A stretch of 64,000 bases of DNA from NCBI RefSeq assembly GCF_018390575.1, contig NZ_JAHBCJ010000008.1, positions 62,001 to 126,000 on the forward strand. Reading direction: 5' to 3'. The notes under the pieces are model-generated. The model had not been told where the DNA came from, searched no databases, and worked only from the letters and a program-made list of their open reading frames with translations. Every line of letters begins with the position of its first letter. Within the stretch, counting starts at the first letter, position 1. The translations under genes and the position numbers were made by a program. This document shows, in pieces, positions 50,921 through 59,763 of the stretch. Source of the DNA: Bhargavaea massiliensis. Its GTDB lineage: Bacteria > Bacillota > Bacilli > Bacillales_A > Planococcaceae.

Positions 50921-52117
50921 TCACCCGTCCGCCCGGATGACCGCCACTTTCAGATAATCGGATTCCGGAGAGTTTCTTGGTGTGCGGAAATCGTCCGGCA
51001 GACGGTACTCCTTCACGATGCGGTACTTTCTGCCGACTGAACGGAATGCCTTGTCGATAAACGTCTTAAACTTCTTCATTCCGAATCCGGCATGGTTCGT
51101 CGAGGCGATCACGGTTCCGCCCTTTGCCGTGACGGCAAGCACGTCCTCCAGCAGAGCGGCATAGTCTTTCGCCGCGCTGAACGTGCGTTTTTTGGACCGG
51201 GCAAAGCTCGGCGGATCCAGGACGACCAGATCGAACTCAAGCCCCTTCCGCCCGGCATACCGGAAATAATCAAACACATCCATCACCACGATATCCTGAG
51301 CCTCATAGTCAATGCCATTGACGGCAAACTGTTCGATCGTCTTCGGAAGACTCCGCTTCGCAAGGTCGACGCTCACCGTTCCCACGGCACCTCCGAGAAC
51401 AGCCGCCACCGAGAATGCGCCTGTATAGGAAAACGTATTGAGCACCCGGCGGCCGGCTACGTATTCGTCCAGGATTGCTTTCCTGACATCCCGCTGGTCC
51501 AGGAAAATCCCGGTCATCGCCCCATCATTCAGGTCGACGGCGAAGTTCATGCCGTTTTCCTTCACAATCAGAGGGAAGTCCGGCTGATCACCCATGACAA
51601 AATCGTCTTGCTCCATGTATTGTCCTTTTGAGTCAAATCGTTTTTTCTCGTGGACGGATCGGATTTCCGGCATCTCTTTCAGGACTCCGTAAACGAATTC
51701 CCGCAGCGAATAAATACCCTCGCTGTACCAGCTGACCATCCAGTGGCCGGCATAGTGGTCGATCGTCATCCCGCCGATGCCGTCCCCCTCCCCGTTGAAC
51801 ACGCGGAACGCCGTCGTGTCCGGATTTTCGAAGAATGCCTTTCGGCGATCGGCCGCTTCACGGATCTTCCGTGAGAAAAATGCCTTGTCGATGATTTCCT
51901 GCTCATTTCGCGAAAGCACCCATCCTGCCCCTTTGTTCTGCAGGCCATGATAGCCGGTCGCCACATAGTTGCCCGAAGGATCCTGCAAACGGAGCAACGT
52001 CCCTTCAGTTCCGAATAAAGACGGGTTCCGAACGGCATCCTTTGGGATAACCGGCTGGCCTGCCCGGATTGCTTCTGCTGTTTTTGCATCTACTTTTACG
52101 CTGATTATGTTCATCAT
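50921..52117 (-). CDS. class I SAM-dependent rRNA methyltransferase (RlmI/YwbD-like)
   Basis: A 398-aa methyltransferase with an N-terminal PUA-like domain ('AGQPVIPKDAVRN', 'GYHGLQNKGAGW') and a C-terminal Rossmann domain: 'VLNTFSYTGAFSVAAVLGGA', 'DVFDYFRYAGRKGLEFDLVVLDPPSFARSKK'. The 'DPPSF' motif suits 5-methylcytosine- or guanine-directed rRNA methylation as in RlmI/RlmK. Two adjacent ATGs (52117, 52114) are possible starts. Confidence 0.87.
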   Translation of the reverse strand: MMNIISVKVDAKTAEAIRAGQPVIPKDAVRNPSLFGTEGTLLRLQDPSGNYVATGYHGLQNKGAGWVLSRNEQEIIDKAFFSRKIREAADRRKAFFENPDTTAFRVFNGEGDGIGGMTIDHYAGHWMVSWYSEGIYSLREFVYGVLKEMPEIRSVHEKKRFDSKGQYMEQDDFVMGDQPDFPLIVKENGMNFAVDLNDGAMTGIFLDQRDVRKAILDEYVAGRRVLNTFSYTGAFSVAAVLGGAVGTVSVDLAKRSLPKTIEQFAVNGIDYEAQDIVVMDVFDYFRYAGRKGLEFDLVVLDPPSFARSKKRTFSAAKDYAALLEDVLAVTAKGGTVIASTNHAGFGMKKFKTFIDKAFRSVGRKYRIVKEYRLPDDFRTPRNSPESDYLKVAVIRADG

Positions 52118-52273
52118 TCCAACTCCAGGATTCAGTTTTTTCCATTATCGCATTCCTGCACAAAATAGACGAATTTCCGCCCGCTGGCAAGATTTTATGA
52201 TTGTCTTTTTGAAGTCTCGGAATTATTATAAGTAGTAACTCACTATTTTTTACATTCACAGGAGGTGTACACT

Positions 52274-52384
52274 TTGTCCTCCCCCTCATTCGGGTCATGG
52301 ACAAAGGCTTTATTTGGACATTGCCATACGATTGGCAGCATTTGCTGCCTTAATCGCCCTCACCGCGTTTTTTGTCGCGAGTGA
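52274..52384 (+). CDS. possible upstream ORF overlapping the CorC-type gene start
   Basis: A consensus AGGAGGTG at about 52260 precedes TTG 52274, which opens a 36-codon frame. It runs 71 bases into the next gene in a different frame. CTTTGTCC / GGACAAAG inverted repeats lie in the same stretch. It may be a regulatory upstream ORF, or the strong ribosome binding site may be coincidental. Confidence 0.3.
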   Translation: MSSPSFGSWTKALFGHCHTIGSICCLNRPHRVFCRE

Positions 52385-53660
52385 ATTCGCAATTGTGAAA
52401 GTCAGGACGACACGCATCGATCAGCTGATCGCTGAAGGAAACCGGAAAGCAATCCGGGCAAAAAAGGTCATCACCAACTTGGATGAATACCTTTCCGCCT
52501 GCCAGCTTGGCATCACCATCACGGCACTCGGCCTCGGTTGGCTTGGCGAGCCGACAGTCGAGCGGTTGCTCCGTCCCCTGTTCGAGCGATTTGAGATCGA
52601 AGGCAACGTCGCATCGCTTCTTTCCTTTGTCATCGCCTTTTCCGTTGTGACATTCCTTCACGTCGTCGTCGGCGAACTGGCCCCGAAATCCATGGCCATC
52701 CAGAAGGCGGAAGCGATCACCCTGAGTTTTTCCGGCCCGCTTATTGCGTTTTACCGTCTTATGTACCCATTCATTCATACGATGAACGGTGCAGCGCAAG
52801 GACTGATCCGGCTGTTCGGCTTCAAGCCGATGTCGGAATCCGAAGCGGCCCACTCTGAAGAGGAATTGCGGATGATTCTCTCCGACAGCCTAAAAAGCGG
52901 TGAGATCAACCAGTCCGAATATAAATATGTAAACAAGATCTTCGAGTTTGACGACCGCATCGCCCGGGAGATTATGGTCCCCCGCACCGAAATGATGACG
53001 GTCGAGCAGGACATGACGCTCAGGGAAGTGTTCGATGTCATGGGCGTGGAGCAGTACACGCGCTATCCGGTCACTGACGGTGATAAGGACCACATCATCG
53101 GCCTCGTCAATATGAAGCATCTCCTCACTGCCTACATCAAAGATCCCTCGTCCGGTGACCGGCCGGTGTCGGACTTTCTTCAGCCGATTATCCGCGTCAT
53201 CGAGTCCATTCCGATCGGCGACCTGCTCCTGAAAATCCAGCGCGAACGGATCCATATGGCCGTGCTGATGGATGAATACGGCGGCACAAGCGGTCTTGTC
53301 ACGATTGAAGATATCCTCGAAGAAATTGTCGGCGACATCCAGGATGAGTTTGACGTTGATGAAGTGCCTGATGTTCAGGCAATCGGTGATGGACACTACA
53401 TCTTTGATGCGAAAATGCTGATCGAGGACATCAACGACATCCTCGGCATCCACATCGACGAAGAGGACATCGATACAATCGGCGGCTGGTTCATGGCCAA
53501 ACGTTTCGATATCGTCAAAGGCGAAAAGATGATTGAACAGGGCTATGAATTCCTTGTCAAAGACATGGAAGGCCATCACATCTTGTATATTGAAGTCCAG
53601 AAGATCGAAGAGGAACCCGAATTCCTGACGGCTGAAGATGCCACTGCCGCAGAGTCCTGA
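52314..53660 (+). CDS. HlyC/CorC-family (CNNM + CBS) transporter
   Basis: A 448-aa protein: N-terminal CNNM membrane domain with about four helices ('LIALTAFFVASEFAIVKVRTTRIDQLI', 'FLHVVVGELAPKSMAIQKAE'), two CBS domains from about residue 205 ('IMVPRTEMMTV', 'EYGGTSGLVTIEDILEEIVGDIQDEFD') and a C-terminal CorC_HlyC domain. Probably Mg2+ or Co2+ export/homeostasis, like B. subtilis YhdP/YugS. The start is TTG 52314, which gives the family N-terminus but has only AAGG before it; the strong Shine-Dalgarno upstream serves another frame. Confidence 0.88.
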   Translation: MDIAIRLAAFAALIALTAFFVASEFAIVKVRTTRIDQLIAEGNRKAIRAKKVITNLDEYLSACQLGITITALGLGWLGEPTVERLLRPLFERFEIEGNVASLLSFVIAFSVVTFLHVVVGELAPKSMAIQKAEAITLSFSGPLIAFYRLMYPFIHTMNGAAQGLIRLFGFKPMSESEAAHSEEELRMILSDSLKSGEINQSEYKYVNKIFEFDDRIAREIMVPRTEMMTVEQDMTLREVFDVMGVEQYTRYPVTDGDKDHIIGLVNMKHLLTAYIKDPSSGDRPVSDFLQPIIRVIESIPIGDLLLKIQRERIHMAVLMDEYGGTSGLVTIEDILEEIVGDIQDEFDVDEVPDVQAIGDGHYIFDAKMLIEDINDILGIHIDEEDIDTIGGWFMAKRFDIVKGEKMIEQGYEFLVKDMEGHHILYIEVQKIEEEPEFLTAEDATAAES

Positions 53661-53663
53661 TTG

Positions 53664-53697
53664 CTCCCGGAAGCCTTGCTTCCGGGAGTTTTTATTT
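53664..53697 (+). terminator. terminator of the CorC-type gene
   Basis: An 11-bp stem CTCCCGGAAGC / GCTTCCGGGAG, loop CTT, then TTTTTATTTTG. Confidence 0.94.
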
Positions 53698-53773
53698 TGT
53701 CGTGATTGAAGTTTCCCCCAGGAAAACATCCATTCAAAAATTGGGGTATACTGAACAATCCGGAGGTGGGAAC

Positions 53774-54652
53774 ATGGACCTTTACTCAAATCTGAAACAG
53801 GGGGAGCGCGGCGCCTGGATCAGCATTCTCAGCTACCTTGTGCTGAGCACCGTGAAGTTTATCGCAGGGGTGGCCGGATCATCCGAGGCACTGAAAGCGG
53901 ATGCACTAAACAATACGACAGACGTCGTCGCATCCATCGCTGTCCTGATCGGACTCCGGATTTCCCAGAAGCCGCCGGATGACAATCACCGTTATGGCCA
54001 TCTCCGCGCCGAAACGATCGCTTCGCTCATCGCTTCCTTCATTATGGCGGTCGTCGGGCTGCAAGTGCTGGCCGACGCCATCGGTTCCATTTTTAGCGAG
54101 GATGCCCACACTCCTTCTGTGTTTACCGGTTTTGTCGCCCTTGCAAGCGGGCTCGTCATGTATGGGGTCTATTTGTATAACCTGCGCCTGGCCAAAAAGA
54201 TCGGAAGTTCCGCGCTGCGGGCGGCGGCACTTGATAACCGCTCCGATGCCCTCGTGAGTTTTGGCGCAGCCGTAGGGATTGCAGGAGCCATCTTCGGCTT
54301 TCCGGTAATTGATACGATCACGGCGCTTATTATCGCCTTGCTGATTTTGCTTGCTGCGGCATCGATCTTCAAGGAAGCCGTTTACACGCTTACCGACGGT
54401 TTTGACGAAGACGAGGGGGAAGCGCTTGCCCATCTTGCCGCTTCCGTCCCCGGTGTCATCCGCCTCAAAGACTTTAAGGGCCGGATGCACGGCAACATGA
54501 TGTTCATCGATTTGACGGTCACCGTTGACCCCTCACTGAATGTAATCGAAAGCCACCGCATCACCGAGCAGATTGAGAGGCGGTTACAGAAAGCAAAACC
54601 ATTCTCCACCGTGCTCGTCCATATTGAGCCGGAAATTCCAAATAAGCCATGA
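53774..54652 (+). CDS. cation diffusion facilitator (metal efflux)
   Basis: A 292-aa CDF transporter with about six helices. Metal-site signatures are 'KADALNNTTDVVASIAVLIGLR' (NxxxD in helix 2) and 'ALDNRSDALVSFGAAVGI' (DxxxD in helix 5); 'DNHRYGHLRAETIASL' is the conserved cytosolic loop. The Asn in helix 2 is typical of manganese-type exporters such as MneP/MneS. A C-terminal cytoplasmic ferredoxin-like domain follows. Start behind GGAGGTGGGAAC. Confidence 0.92.
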   Translation: MDLYSNLKQGERGAWISILSYLVLSTVKFIAGVAGSSEALKADALNNTTDVVASIAVLIGLRISQKPPDDNHRYGHLRAETIASLIASFIMAVVGLQVLADAIGSIFSEDAHTPSVFTGFVALASGLVMYGVYLYNLRLAKKIGSSALRAAALDNRSDALVSFGAAVGIAGAIFGFPVIDTITALIIALLILLAAASIFKEAVYTLTDGFDEDEGEALAHLAASVPGVIRLKDFKGRMHGNMMFIDLTVTVDPSLNVIESHRITEQIERRLQKAKPFSTVLVHIEPEIPNKP

Positions 54653-54676
54653 GCCCCGAGGGTTCATGGCTTTTTA
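54644..54676 (+). terminator. terminator of the CDF gene
   Basis: Stem AAGCCATGA / TCATGGCTT (overlapping the stop codon), then TTTAGG. Confidence 0.85.
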
Positions 54677-54806
54677 GGCTGTATGACAGCTTCTTTGTAT
54701 TTTTCACTATGAATCCCACGGATTTCTGCACCTGGCCCTCGCTTGCCGCGGGTGTTGAGAAAGCCATCGATTTTCCGTTCACTTTGCTGATGGCCAGGCT
54801 CTTCTC

Positions 54807-54896
54807 TCATAAAGCCGAGAGATACGTGATGATTACTCCGATCACCAAGCCGGCCAACACAGTGACTCCGTACAGGCAAAGCCTCCTTTTTGACAA
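54807..54896 (-). CDS. possible 29-aa single-helix membrane peptide
   Basis: TTG start with AAAAGGGGGAGTTCGTC before it. The peptide has a basic head (SKRRL) and one hydrophobic helix ending TYLSAL. The roughly 430 bases between the CDF and 55085 hold no other convincing gene; longer open frames on both strands there lack ribosome binding sites or sensible composition. Confidence 0.45.
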   Translation of the reverse strand: MSKRRLCLYGVTVLAGLVIGVIITYLSAL

Positions 54897-55084
54897 GACG
54901 AACTCCCCCTTTTTGTCTTTTATCCTATGCATGCCGATTACCCGTTCATGTTTCGAAAAAGAACACGATCTGCTCTTCCGCAAGAAATTTGAAACCTTTC
55001 TTGCGCATCGTCGTATTAAAGTTGGAAACATTCTGAACGGAATGATTCGGGTATTTTCTGAGCAGGAACAAAAAGGGGGTTTTC

Positions 55085-55648
55085 ATGTTGTATGATGTGG
55101 TGGATCAGCGCAGGGTCATTTCCTTCACCATCGCCATTATCTTGTTCATTCTTGCCTTCCTGGGTCCCGCAGCAATTCTTCTTCCGCTGAAGACCGGCTT
55201 CATCACCCGGGAAGCCCAATTGATCGGCACAAGCGGCTGGTCCCTGATCACGGGAGGAATCGGATTTCTCGCGCTGGCCGCTGTTTTCGTCCTGTTTGCC
55301 GCGATGGAAGACAAAAAGAAAAAGTGGGCGTTTTCGCTCGTCCTGTTTGCCGTCGGCGTTGCCGGCATCCTCCTAACCATGAAAGACTACTATTACTACA
55401 CGTCCGATCATTTTGTGATCAATGGGCCATTCACCTTGACGGCTCAGGCCTATGAGTGGACGGATTTCGAAAGTGTGACAGAGAATCTGACAAAAGAAGG
55501 CGGAACTTTGTTCGTCCAATCCCTGGAATTTAAAATGAAAGACGGAAAAACGTATCAGTTTGACCGCGGAAGGATGCTCCAGCAATATCAGCCGATCGTC
55601 GGCGCTGTCACGGCAAGCGGCGGCAAGCATATCCGGAATGGGGAATGA
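55085..55648 (+). CDS. membrane protein of unknown function, 187 aa
   Basis: Three membrane helices (about 13-35, 48-72, 82-97) and a C-terminal extracytoplasmic or cytosolic domain of about 85 residues beginning 'KDYYYYTSDHFVINGPFTLTAQAYEWTDFESV'. This resembles small membrane-anchored PH-like or DUF proteins, but I cannot assign a family. Start behind AAAAAGGGGGTTTTC. Confidence 0.7.
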   Translation: MLYDVVDQRRVISFTIAIILFILAFLGPAAILLPLKTGFITREAQLIGTSGWSLITGGIGFLALAAVFVLFAAMEDKKKKWAFSLVLFAVGVAGILLTMKDYYYYTSDHFVINGPFTLTAQAYEWTDFESVTENLTKEGGTLFVQSLEFKMKDGKTYQFDRGRMLQQYQPIVGAVTASGGKHIRNGE

Positions 55649-55668
55649 TATTTCCCGAAATACCGAAA

Positions 55669-55694
55669 ACCCGGGGATGAGCCCCCGGGCTTTT
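55669..55694. terminator. terminator between convergent genes
   Basis: Stem ACCCGGGG / CCCCCGGG with A- and T-rich flanks on each side. Confidence 0.75.
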
Positions 55695-55706
55695 CATTAC
55701 CGATCA

Positions 55707-56027
55707 TCAGGAGTTGTCGTTTTCCTCATCGGTTTCATTCAGCATATCTTCATCATCTGTCGTGTCATCCGTATCGGCGTCGTTTTTATCCCCATCGGTC
55801 GAATCGGTGTCGGTTTCCGTTTCAGTATCGGATTCCGAATCCATATCATCGTTTCCACCGGTACCCTCGCCGCCGTCGGTGCCTCCATTGCCGGCAGGTG
55901 CCTGCTCTTCAACCGGATCCTCTTCGTCCAAGTTGTCATCCTCGTTATCTCCGCCGCCGCATGCAGCGAGCATGCCTGCAGACAGAAAGGCCGCTGCACC
56001 GAGTTTTAGCCACTTGCTGGTTTCCAT
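55707..56027 (-). CDS. highly acidic, low-complexity lipoprotein
   Basis: A 106-aa precursor with signal peptide and lipobox 'LAAC' (Cys at about residue 23). The mature part is almost entirely Asp, Glu, Thr, Ser, Asn and Gly, including 'DMDSESDTETETDTDSTDGD'. No fold is recognisable. Similar DE-rich small lipoproteins are common in Bacillales; roles in cation binding at the surface are conjecture. Start at 56027 behind AAGGAGGAATTCATC. Confidence 0.8.
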   Translation of the reverse strand: METSKWLKLGAAAFLSAGMLAACGGGDNEDDNLDEEDPVEEQAPAGNGGTDGGEGTGGNDDMDSESDTETETDTDSTDGDKNDADTDDTTDDEDMLNETDEENDNS

Positions 56028-56124
56028 GATGAATTCCTCCTTGTGAACTGTGCTGTGCCTATCCATCCTTACCCGAATGGGGAGTGGCTAACCCTCTTTT
56101 TTCCTAAGGAGGACGCCGTAAACA

Positions 56125-56150
56125 GAAAAGAGCCTCCGACTCGGGGGCTC
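56125..56150 (-). terminator. terminator of yhcX
   Basis: On the minus strand GAGCCCCCGA / TCGGAGGCTC then TTTTCTG. Confidence 0.82.
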
Positions 56151-56159
56151 CTTTCTTGT

Positions 56160-57704
56160 TCAGTCTTTTTTATATTCCACCCGGTACACATCATGTCTCC
56201 GGTCCTTCAGCTGCTTGACGGTGCCGTCCTGGCGCTGGCGACGGAGGATCTCAAGGTCGACATCCCCAATCATCACCATCTCAACGTTGGCGTTGGTTTC
56301 GCCGACGATGCCGTCACGTGCAAATTCAAAATCGGACGGCGCGAAAATGGCCGACTGGGCATATTGAATGTCCATGTTCTCGGTCTGCGGCAGGTTGCCG
56401 ACCGTCCCCGAGATGACGGTGTATACCTGGTTCTCGACGGCACGGGCCTGCGCGCAGTACCGGACGCGCAAGTACCCCTGGCGGTCCTCCGTGTTGAAAG
56501 GCGTGAAAATGATGTTCGCGCCCATGTCTGTCGCGATACGTGCCAGTTCCGGGAATTCGATATCGTAGCAAATCTGAATCGCGATCTTGCCGCAGTCGGT
56601 ATCAAACACGCGGACCGCGTCCCCTGCAGAAATCCCCCACCATTTCCGTTCGTTCGGCGTGATGTGGATCTTGTACTGTTTTTCGATCGAGCCGTCACGG
56701 CGGAACAGGTAGGCGATGTTGTATATTTCCTCATCCTCTTCCATTACGAAGTGTGAGCCGCCGATGATGTTGACGTTGTAGCGCACGGCAAGGTCCGTGA
56801 AAAGCTCGATGTATGGCTCCGTGTAGTCGGTCATCTTCCGGACGGCAATGCTCGGAACCGGCTCGTCAAGAAATGACATCAGCTGTGTCGTGAAGATTTC
56901 CGGGAAGACGACAAAGTCGGAATAGGCGTCCGACGCCACGTCCACGAAATACTCCACCTGGCCGGCCAGGTCCTCGAAGCTCGAAATCTGGCGCATCTGG
57001 TACTGGACCACGCAGATCCGGACGGGATAACTGGTCTTGAAGTGTCGCTTGGATTGCGGCTTGTAATCGATGTTGTTCCATTCCATGAGCGTCGCGTACT
57101 TCCGTGATGCCTTGTCGTCCGGAAGGTAGTCCGGATTGACACGCATGAGCGTAAAGTCGTTCATCAGCTGGAATGACAGCACCGGATCATAGATTTTGTG
57201 GCGGGATACGGCATCGACATACTCCCGCGGTGTCATTTCCTTCTCGTACTTGTAGTAGTTCGGGATCCGTCCGCCGATGACGATCGACTTCAGGTTAAGC
57301 GCGCGGGCAAGATCCTTGCGTGCTTCATACAGACGCTGCCCAACGCGCATTCGCCGGTAGTCCGGATGCACCATCACTTCGATCCCGTACAGGTTGTAGC
57401 CGTCCGGGTTGTGGTTGGTGATGAAACCCTCGTCGGTCACATCATCCCATGTATGCCGGTCGTCGTATTCATCAAAGTTGATGATGAGGCTTGAGCAGGA
57501 TCCGATAATCTTACCGTCGAGCTCCGCCACGAACTGGCCTTCCGGGAATATGCTTAAGTGGCTTTCAAGATGCGCCCTTTCCCACGGATCCATTCCGGGG
57601 AAGCACTCATCCTGCATCCGCAGGATCGAGTCAATATCGTCATGGGTCATCTCCCGGATAACCATGCTTTTTTCAAATGATGATAGATCAAATTGCTCCG
57701 ACAT
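56160..57704 (-). CDS. yhcX: GNAT + carbon-nitrogen hydrolase fusion (YhcX)
   Basis: A 514-aa two-domain enzyme. Residues 12-200 form a GNAT acetyltransferase domain ('YGIEVMVHPDYRRMRVGQRLYEARKDLA'). Residues about 225-495 form a nitrilase-type hydrolase with the Glu in 'FVVFPEIFT', the Lys in 'KQYKIHITP' and the Cys in 'IAIQICYDIEFPEL'. The same fusion exists in B. subtilis YhcX, which may act on indole-3-acetonitrile-like or amide substrates; this is not settled. Start behind AAAGGGGGCTCTGTC. Monocistronic. Confidence 0.93.
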   Translation of the reverse strand: MSEQFDLSSFEKSMVIREMTHDDIDSILRMQDECFPGMDPWERAHLESHLSIFPEGQFVAELDGKIIGSCSSLIINFDEYDDRHTWDDVTDEGFITNHNPDGYNLYGIEVMVHPDYRRMRVGQRLYEARKDLARALNLKSIVIGGRIPNYYKYEKEMTPREYVDAVSRHKIYDPVLSFQLMNDFTLMRVNPDYLPDDKASRKYATLMEWNNIDYKPQSKRHFKTSYPVRICVVQYQMRQISSFEDLAGQVEYFVDVASDAYSDFVVFPEIFTTQLMSFLDEPVPSIAVRKMTDYTEPYIELFTDLAVRYNVNIIGGSHFVMEEDEEIYNIAYLFRRDGSIEKQYKIHITPNERKWWGISAGDAVRVFDTDCGKIAIQICYDIEFPELARIATDMGANIIFTPFNTEDRQGYLRVRYCAQARAVENQVYTVISGTVGNLPQTENMDIQYAQSAIFAPSDFEFARDGIVGETNANVEMVMIGDVDLEILRRQRQDGTVKQLKDRRHDVYRVEYKKD

Positions 57705-57926
57705 GACAGAGCCCCCTTTTCATTGCGTTGGACCCATTATACGATGTCAGGGCCCAACTGGAAAACTCTATTTCTTTTCCCCTGCGGGCTGATAGATAAA
57801 CCGTTTTTGTTGCCGGACAAGCCATCAGATTGTCAATGTCCCAGCCGGATCCGGGACAAAATTATTGTCAAGCCCGGAACACTCCCCCTATAATCAGAAT
57901 GAAATCAAAAGTCAGGAGCGCCTTGC

Positions 57927-58352
57927 ATGGAAAAACGACTTGAAAATATGTTGCTCGCCATCTGGACCGTATCGCTTGTCGCGACGGCCGGATCTCTTTA
58001 CTTCTCGGAGGTCCGCGGATACATCCCGTGCGAGATGTGCTGGTACCAGAGGATCCTGATGTATCCGATCGTCGTCATTGGTGCCGTCGCTTTTTTCCGC
58101 AAGGATTTCCGGGCAGCCGTCTATACACTCGCGCTGTCGGTCATCGGAGGCCTGATCTCGCTTTATCATTACGGGATCCAGAAGCTTCCTGCCCTCCAGG
58201 ACTCCGCACCGTCCTGCGGCCAGGTGAGCTGCACGGGTGCCTACATCAACTGGTTCGGGTTTGTGACAATCCCGTTTCTGGCACTTACCTCATTCATCAT
58301 CATCGCCGTCGTCAGCCTGCTCATGCTGAAACGGCAAAAGGAGACGAACTAA
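57927..58352 (+). CDS. bdbC: DsbB-like disulfide oxidoreductase
   Basis: A 141-aa, four-helix membrane protein that re-oxidises a thiol-disulfide partner using quinone. The first active pair is 'IPCEMCWYQR' and the second 'SCGQVSCTG'; both match BdbC. Start behind AGGAGCGCCTTGC. The next gene, six bases downstream, encodes a thioredoxin-like partner. Confidence 0.93.
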   Translation: MEKRLENMLLAIWTVSLVATAGSLYFSEVRGYIPCEMCWYQRILMYPIVVIGAVAFFRKDFRAAVYTLALSVIGGLISLYHYGIQKLPALQDSAPSCGQVSCTGAYINWFGFVTIPFLALTSFIIIAVVSLLMLKRQKETN

Positions 58353-58358
58353 TTTCTC

Positions 58359-58826
58359 ATGAAAAAACTGCTGATCATCGGAGGAGCGGTCATCGTCGTT
58401 TTCGCTTTGATCATTTTCCTCACAAACCAGTCCAACCAGTCCAAGCTGAAAAACAGCCCCTACGGCGATAAAAAACTGGACCAGGCGACCATCGACCAGC
58501 TAGATGACGAGAACTATCAGAGCATCATCCTCCCTGACGAATTGGAAAAGAAGATCGAGTCCGGCGAAGCGGTCACCGCTTATTTCTTCAGCCCGACCTG
58601 CCAATACTGCCAAGAGATGACGCCGCGACTGATGCCGATTGCAAAGGACATGGACGTCCGGATTGACCAATTTAACCTGCTTGAGTATGATGATGGCTAT
58701 ATTCAGTACCAGATTGAAGCCACCCCGACCTTGATACACTTTGAAGACGGCGTGGAAGTAGGCCGCATGGTCGGCGCCCAGCCGGACGAGAACATCGAAG
58801 CCTTCCTGAACGAATACGCCAAATAA
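58359..58826 (+). CDS. membrane-anchored thioredoxin-like protein
   Basis: A 155-aa protein with an N-terminal signal anchor ('LLIIGGAVIVVFALIIFL') and a thioredoxin fold with 'FFSPTCQYCQEM' as the CxxC site and 'EATPTLIHF' containing the cis-Pro. It is translated right after bdbC and should be its extracytoplasmic substrate, in the role of BdbA/BdbD. It is smaller than BdbD. Confidence 0.88.
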   Translation: MKKLLIIGGAVIVVFALIIFLTNQSNQSKLKNSPYGDKKLDQATIDQLDDENYQSIILPDELEKKIESGEAVTAYFFSPTCQYCQEMTPRLMPIAKDMDVRIDQFNLLEYDDGYIQYQIEATPTLIHFEDGVEVGRMVGAQPDENIEAFLNEYAK

Positions 58827-58830
58827 CCCA

Positions 58831-58857
58831 AAGCCGCGCGGCAAGCGCGGCTTTTTT
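58831..58857 (+). terminator. terminator of the bdbC operon
   Basis: Stem AAGCCGCGC / GCGCGGCTT, then TTTTT. Confidence 0.92.
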
Positions 58858-58871
58858 CAAGAGGTGAGAAC

Positions 58872-59717
58872 ATGGAATTCACTGTTGTGACTGCAGAAGA
58901 TGGATGGACCATCGAAAACCTTCTAAGAGATCGCTGGCGTCTTGGCCGAAAAATCGTCCATGAAATGAGAATGCAGGATGCCGTGAAAGCTCCGGACGGC
59001 GGACGGACCCGGTGGAATGAACCGCTCCCCGCCGGCACATTCCTTTCCATCCGGACGCCCGACGCCAAGTCGGATTATGTTCCGGAAACCTGTGAGCTAA
59101 ATGTGATCCATGACGATCCCCACTGCCTGATTGTTCATAAGCCGGCTGCCCTCGCTGTTCACCCGAATGAACCGGGCGGGACCGGCACGCTGATGAACCG
59201 GGTCATTGCCCGGTTCGGGCCCTATGCGGAACACGTCCACCGGCTCGACAAAGGCACATCCGGGCTGGTTCTGATTGCCCGGCACCCGGTGGCAAAGGCT
59301 GTGTTCGACCGGATGCTCGAGGAAAAGGCGATCCGGCGCACCTATGTCGCAGAAACGGCGGGAGCTTTCAAAAAACGGAGCGGAACCGTCTCCGCTCCGA
59401 TCGGCCGTGACCGCCATCATGCTACCCGCAGGAGAGTCTCCCCTTCCGGCCAGCACGCGGTCACCCATTATGACGTGATCCGGGAAGATGGCGATCGTGC
59501 AATCGTGCAGCTTGAACTCGACACCGGCCGCACCCATCAGATCCGTGTCCATCTGGCGCATCTCGGCCATCCGATCATAGGGGATGTGTTGTACGGGGGA
59601 CGTCTTTCAGGCGATGGTTCGTACAGGTTACATGCAGAAAGACTCTCTTTTATCCATCCATTTACCGGCAAGTCACTGGACATCGAAGATTCCGTGCGGC
59701 CGGAATGGCTTCCATAA
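58872..59717 (+). CDS. yhcT: RluA-family pseudouridine synthase (YhcT-like)
   Basis: A 281-aa RNA pseudouridine synthase. The catalytic motif is 'HVHRLDKGTSGLVLIARHP' with the active Asp in HRLD. 'LDTGRTHQIRVHLAHLGHPIIGDVLYGG' is the C-terminal family block. The first 80 residues look like an S4-like domain. Target site (rRNA or tRNA) cannot be told. Start behind AAGAGGTGAGAAC. Confidence 0.9.
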   Translation: MEFTVVTAEDGWTIENLLRDRWRLGRKIVHEMRMQDAVKAPDGGRTRWNEPLPAGTFLSIRTPDAKSDYVPETCELNVIHDDPHCLIVHKPAALAVHPNEPGGTGTLMNRVIARFGPYAEHVHRLDKGTSGLVLIARHPVAKAVFDRMLEEKAIRRTYVAETAGAFKKRSGTVSAPIGRDRHHATRRRVSPSGQHAVTHYDVIREDGDRAIVQLELDTGRTHQIRVHLAHLGHPIIGDVLYGGRLSGDGSYRLHAERLSFIHPFTGKSLDIEDSVRPEWLP

Positions 59718-59720
59718 AAT

Positions 59721-59757
59721 AAGACAGGGCCGGATTTTTCATCCGGGCCCTGTCTTT
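59721..59757. terminator. bidirectional terminator
   Basis: Stem AAGACAGGGCCGGAT / ATCCGGGCCCTGTCTT with one bulge, T- and A-runs on both sides. Confidence 0.9.
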
Positions 59758-59763
59758 TGTTGT

